64,000 bases of DNA from Chloroflexota bacterium (lineage in GTDB: Bacteria; Chloroflexota; Anaerolineae; Anaerolineales; Villigracilaceae): positions 1,684,902 through 1,748,901 of the forward strand of contig JABFGC010000002.1 in assembly GCA_013112685.1 (NCBI GenBank). The letters run 5' to 3'. The position numbers and the translations under genes are program-made. Under the pieces are notes generated by a model. The model ran no database searches, was not told where the DNA came from, and saw only the letters and a program-made list of their open reading frames with translations. Position 1 is the stretch's first letter; each line of letters starts with the position of its first letter. Shown here piece by piece: positions 60,613-64,000 of this stretch.

Positions 60613-62061
60613 TTAGAACAAATTCAACGCGCCCGAATCGGACCAGCCGAAGAACGGGGCAAACACCGTACCGACCAGGATCACGCCGATTACCAGTACC
60701 GTCAGCGCGATTGCGTAGGGACGGGTCAGCGGCACGGGATGTTGTTCTTCATCCTCGCCGGGCATGCGGTAAAGGTACACGAACTTCATCACGTTCAGGT
60801 AGTAGTACACGCCGATGATCGAGTTGATGATCCCCAGGACGACCAGCCAGATGTAGCCCGTCTGCACGCCCGCAGCAAAGACGAAGACCTTCGCCACGAA
60901 ACCGCCGAAGGGAGGCATCCCCGCCAGCGAAAGGAACGCCGCCAGCATCACCAGCGCCATGAAAGGATTGCGGCGGCTCAGCCCGGCATAATCCTTGAGT
61001 TCCTCCAAGCCGGTAATGCGGCTGAACGCCATGACGATACCGAAGGCGAGCAGGTTCGTAACGATGTACGCCGCAAGGTAAAAGACCACGCTCGCCGCGC
61101 CAAGTTGAGTGAACGCCACCACGCCGATCAGCGCGTACCCGGCATGGGAGATCGAGGAGTACGCCAGCGGCCGCTTGAGATTCGTCTGCGGGAGCGCAAG
61201 CAGGTTGCCCACCGTCATCGAAATTGCCGAAAGCGCCGCGAGGATCATCGTCCAGCTTGCGGCGAAATCGGGGAAGGCGGTGAAGAACAGGCGCAGGATG
61301 ACCGCGAAACCAGCGGCTTTGGACGCCGTGGAGAGATAACCCGCCACCGGGGTTGGAGCGCCCTGGTAGACATCCGGCGCCCAGAAATGGAACGGAACGG
61401 CAGAGACCTTGAAGCCAAGTCCCACCAGCACGAGGGCAAGCACGCCAAAACCGACCAGCGGCGAAAGGTTGCCGGATGTGAACACTTCGGCAATCCTGTA
61501 CAGGTCGGTTGTGCCGGAGAAGCCGTACACCAGGCTGAAGCCGTACAGCATGACCGTCGAAGCAAGCGTGCCGAATAGCAGGTATTTGAATCCCGCCTCG
61601 GTGGAACGTTCGTCGTCGAGCAGGAAGCCCGCCAGGATGTAAAGCGGGATGGAAGCCGTCTCAATTGAAAGGTAGAGCATGACCAGGTCGGCGGAAACAG
61701 CCATCAGGTCCATGCCGAGAAGCGAGGCGAGTAGAAGCAGGTAGGATTCGCCGCGCCTGCCAGCCCGTTCGTGATCCATCAGAAGAAGCGCGGTTGCGGC
61801 TCCCGCAAAGAGGAAGAGCATCTTGAGGAAGAAGCCAAGCCAGTCGAAGCGGATCATGCCGCCGAAGGTGGCTGTCGGTTCTCCGGGACGGCCGAAGATC
61901 AGGCTGACGATCATCGTGACGAGCAAACCGCCTGCAGTGAGCCAGCCCGCGTTGCGGCGCTGTTCCTCCTTCCAGAACGGCTCGATGACGAGGATCAAAA
62001 CTCCGAGGACGAGGATCAGGATTTCGGGGAGGATGGAGGCGAAAGCAATCGGGGTGAACAT
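60613..62061 (-). CDS. nuoN: NADH-quinone oxidoreductase subunit N
   Basis: 482 residues, intact, with about 14 membrane helices. One of the three antiporter-like proton-pumping subunits of complex I. Key residues: Glu in FLLDDERSTEAGFKYLLFG, Lys in AFKYLL- and AVPFHFWAPDVYQGAPTPV, and the later RPLAYSSISHAGY. The ATG at 62061 overlaps the nuoM stop (TAATG) and has GGGAGG upstream. The frame upstream to 62160 is inside nuoM and rejected. Confidence 0.95.
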   Translation of the reverse strand: MFTPIAFASILPEILILVLGVLILVIEPFWKEEQRRNAGWLTAGGLLVTMIVSLIFGRPGEPTATFGGMIRFDWLGFFLKMLFLFAGAATALLLMDHERAGRRGESYLLLLASLLGMDLMAVSADLVMLYLSIETASIPLYILAGFLLDDERSTEAGFKYLLFGTLASTVMLYGFSLVYGFSGTTDLYRIAEVFTSGNLSPLVGFGVLALVLVGLGFKVSAVPFHFWAPDVYQGAPTPVAGYLSTASKAAGFAVILRLFFTAFPDFAASWTMILAALSAISMTVGNLLALPQTNLKRPLAYSSISHAGYALIGVVAFTQLGAASVVFYLAAYIVTNLLAFGIVMAFSRITGLEELKDYAGLSRRNPFMALVMLAAFLSLAGMPPFGGFVAKVFVFAAGVQTGYIWLVVLGIINSIIGVYYYLNVMKFVYLYRMPGEDEEQHPVPLTRPYAIALTVLVIGVILVGTVFAPFFGWSDSGALNLF

Positions 62062-63577
62062 TATGCACCTCCCAGCAGGCGCATGATATTCTCGACGCCC
62101 GTTTCCACCATCGGCACCATGATGCCGGGGAATAAACCGAGGACGACCATGAACAGGCAAAGGGTAACGATTGCCAGTTTGTCCAGCACGGTAATGTCAA
62201 CGACATGCCCTTCGAGATTTTCAGGCATCGGTGAAAAGAACACTTTACGAATATTCATCATGATGTAGGCGGCGGTGATAACGATGGAAATGCTTGTGAC
62301 GACCGCGACCAGCCATTGTTCCTGCCAGACGCCGAGGAAGATGGGAAACTCCGCGACGAAGCCGGAGAAACCAGGCATGCCCATCGAGACCAAACCGCCG
62401 ATGATAAAGCCGATGGCGGCAAATGGCATGATCTTCGCCATGCCGCCCAGTTCGGGGATCATACGGGTGTGCGCGCGGTCGTAGATCATGCCGGTCACGG
62501 CAAAGAAGAGAGCCGTCATCACGCCGTGCGAGAACATCTGCACGCCCGCGCCGGTCAAGCCCGTGTGATTGAGCGTGGAGATGCCGAGCATCACCAGACC
62601 CATGTGCGACACGGACGAGAAACCGATCATGTACTTCAGGTCGGTCTGGACGAAGGCGATGTACGCGCCGTAGACGATCGCGATGCCCGCAAGGGTCATG
62701 ATGAGCCACGACCAGGTCTTTGCGCCTTCGGGCAGGAGCATCACGCCCACACGCAAGGCGGCGAACGCGCCCAGTTTCATCAGCACGCCTGCGTGGAACA
62801 TGGAAACGGCGGTCGGCGCAGCGACGTGACCGTCCGGCGACCAGTTGTGGAAGGGCCCAGATGCCGCCCAGCACCGCAAAGCCGAGGAACACGGGCAGGA
62901 ACCAGATGTTCTGGAAGGTTGTCGAGAAGCCTGCGTTTTCAATGTCGAGCATGTTGAAGGAAAGCACGCCGGTGTTTTGGTATTGTGTCCAGTACATGGC
63001 GAGCGCGCCGACGAGAGCGACCACCGAACCGATGAAAAGGTACAGGGTCAGTTTCATGGCGGCGTACTCGCGCGTCACCACCCAGCCCCAAATGGCGATG
63101 AGCAGGTACATCGGGAAGACGGCGATCTCATAGAAGAAGAACAGCATGAACAGGTCGAGGGAGACGAACACGCCGAACACGCCGCCCGCCAGCACGAAGA
63201 GGAAGGCAAAGAACTCGCGCGGGCGGGCCCTGAATGCCCGCCAGCACGTGCTTGTCGTCGTCGCCCCAGGAGATGAGCACGCCCGTAAACATCACGATGC
63301 CTGTCAGCAGGACAAGCGGGGCGCTCATGCCGTCCACGCCGAAGTAGAGGGTGATGCCCAACTGCGGAAGCCAGTTATACTGCTCGAGGAACTGGTAACC
63401 GCTCATACCCTGAAGCAGGTATTGGATGTAGACCCAGCCGGAAAGCAGCAAGTCAATCGCCGCCGCCGCGAGCGCAATGGCGCGGGTCTCATTCCTTCGC
63501 GCGGCGGGCATCATCAGGATGAGGGCTCCGGCAGCAAAGGGGAGAAACGTGATAATGCTTAATACTGGAAAATTCAT
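62061..63577 (-). CDS. nuoM: NADH-quinone oxidoreductase subunit M (two frameshifts)
   Basis: About 504 residues after removal of one G at each of two GGGCCC sites (near 62855 and 63227). Antiporter-like subunit with the conserved Glu in LDLFMLFFFYEIAVFPMYLLI and KLTLYLFIGS Lys, WSPDGHVAAPTAVSMFHAGVLMKLGAF, and FSSVSHMGLVMLGI. The ATG at 63577 follows GAGGTGATC. It is one of two NuoM-type genes here, the other lying upstream and cut by the edge. Confidence 0.94.
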
Positions 63578-63601
63578 GATCACCTCGGGGTGGTGATTAG
63601 C

Positions 63602-63621
63602 AATTGGGTAATTACCCAATT
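63602..63621. repeat. 20-bp perfect palindrome between the two nuoM genes
   Basis: AATTGGGTAA and its complement. No U-tract of terminator quality follows on the minus strand. Confidence 0.55.
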
Positions 63622-63622
63622 A

Positions 63623-64000
63623 CTAAAAAAGCGAAACCACCGTCTTATTAATTACTTCAAGTATCCACGCGGGCCAGATGCCGATGACCAAGATCAGCGC
63701 CATCAACGGAACCATGACGAAAATCTCGCGCGTGTCGATCTCGGTCAGTTTATGCTCGCCGTGCGCCCAATGCTCGTTCATGGGACCGTGCAGGACTTTC
63801 ATGATTCCCTTCAGAATGTATGCGCCTGTGAAGAGCAAACCGAGCATGGAGATGGCAGTGTAGGTCGTCAGCACCGGGTATGCGCCCCGCACCACCATGA
63901 ACTCGGAGACGAAGCCGTTGAGTCCGGGCAAGCCAAGCGATGCCATGCTGGTAAAGATCAAAATTCCGCCGTAGACCGGCACGAGCGGGAACAAGCCGCC
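63623..64000 (-). CDS. nuoM: NADH-quinone oxidoreductase subunit M, second copy (partial)
   Basis: The C-terminal 125 residues of a NuoM-type protein, continuing off the right edge: FTSMASLGLPGLNGFVSEFMVV, GAYILKGIMKVLHGP, LMALILVIGIWPAWILEVIN. It includes a His-rich loop (EHWAHGEHK). Two NuoM genes in the nuo operon are known in several Chloroflexota. Confidence 0.9.
   Translation of the reverse strand, partial: GGLFPLVPVYGGILIFTSMASLGLPGLNGFVSEFMVVRGAYPVLTTYTAISMLGLLFTGAYILKGIMKVLHGPMNEHWAHGEHKLTEIDTREIFVMVPLMALILVIGIWPAWILEVINKTVVSLF

Overview
The window reads as a chromosomal segment of a GC-rich bacterium of the phylum Chloroflexota, most likely class Anaerolineae. The evidence is the combination of threonine/proline-rich lipoproteins, a V-type ATPase operon beside an F-type Fo operon, two NuoM-type genes, and intergenic palindromic repeats of kinds I associate with Anaerolineales. 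The taxonomy is inferred from gene content, without a search. About 25 single-base frameshifts interrupt otherwise well-conserved essential genes (mfd, eno, pnp, pth, nuoM, V-ATPase B). They look like long-read assembly errors, so such genes are given as one feature over their full extent.

Layout. 1-16.2 kb: housekeeping genes, namely uvrB and mfd (DNA repair), pth, a roadblock protein, pyrG, plsC, eno and a ferritin-VIT iron protein, with a GT-C-like membrane protein and small surface proteins. 16.3-30.8 kb: a sugar locus. A ROK/XylR-type repressor sits under a promoter overlapped by a near-perfect 37-bp palindromic operator. It is followed by a glucose/mannose-type ABC importer, an MFS permease, a Gfo/Idh oxidoreductase, an MsmX-type ATPase, a maltodextrin-type ABC importer, a lipoprotein alpha-amylase and a cytoplasmic neopullulanase-like enzyme. 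Together they suggest extracellular cutting of alpha-glucans, import of oligosaccharides and monosaccharides, and intracellular hydrolysis.

30.8-38.3 kb: a tandem-repeat tract, a very large membrane protein with a triplicated ~200-residue module, a VOC protein, and a tightly overlapping operon of two lipoproteins and a sirtuin. 38.5-41.9 kb: rpsO-pnp with a processing-type hairpin. 42.3-45.8 kb: a PAS-GGDEF-EAL gene split by a 1234-bp IS4-family element with perfect 18-bp ends and a 9-bp target duplication. 45.9-48.9 kb: an acetyltransferase, murE and an F420-reductase-like dehydrogenase.

48.9-60.4 kb: a nine-gene V-type ATPase operon (H/G-C-I-K-F-E-A-B-D), then an Fo-only F-type operon (AtpZ/I, a, c, and a b subunit carrying only the delta C-terminal domain). 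F1 alpha, beta, gamma and epsilon are not here. 60.6-64 kb: nuoN, nuoM and the end of a second nuoM of complex I, running off the right edge. All genes from 45.85 kb to the end lie on the minus strand.
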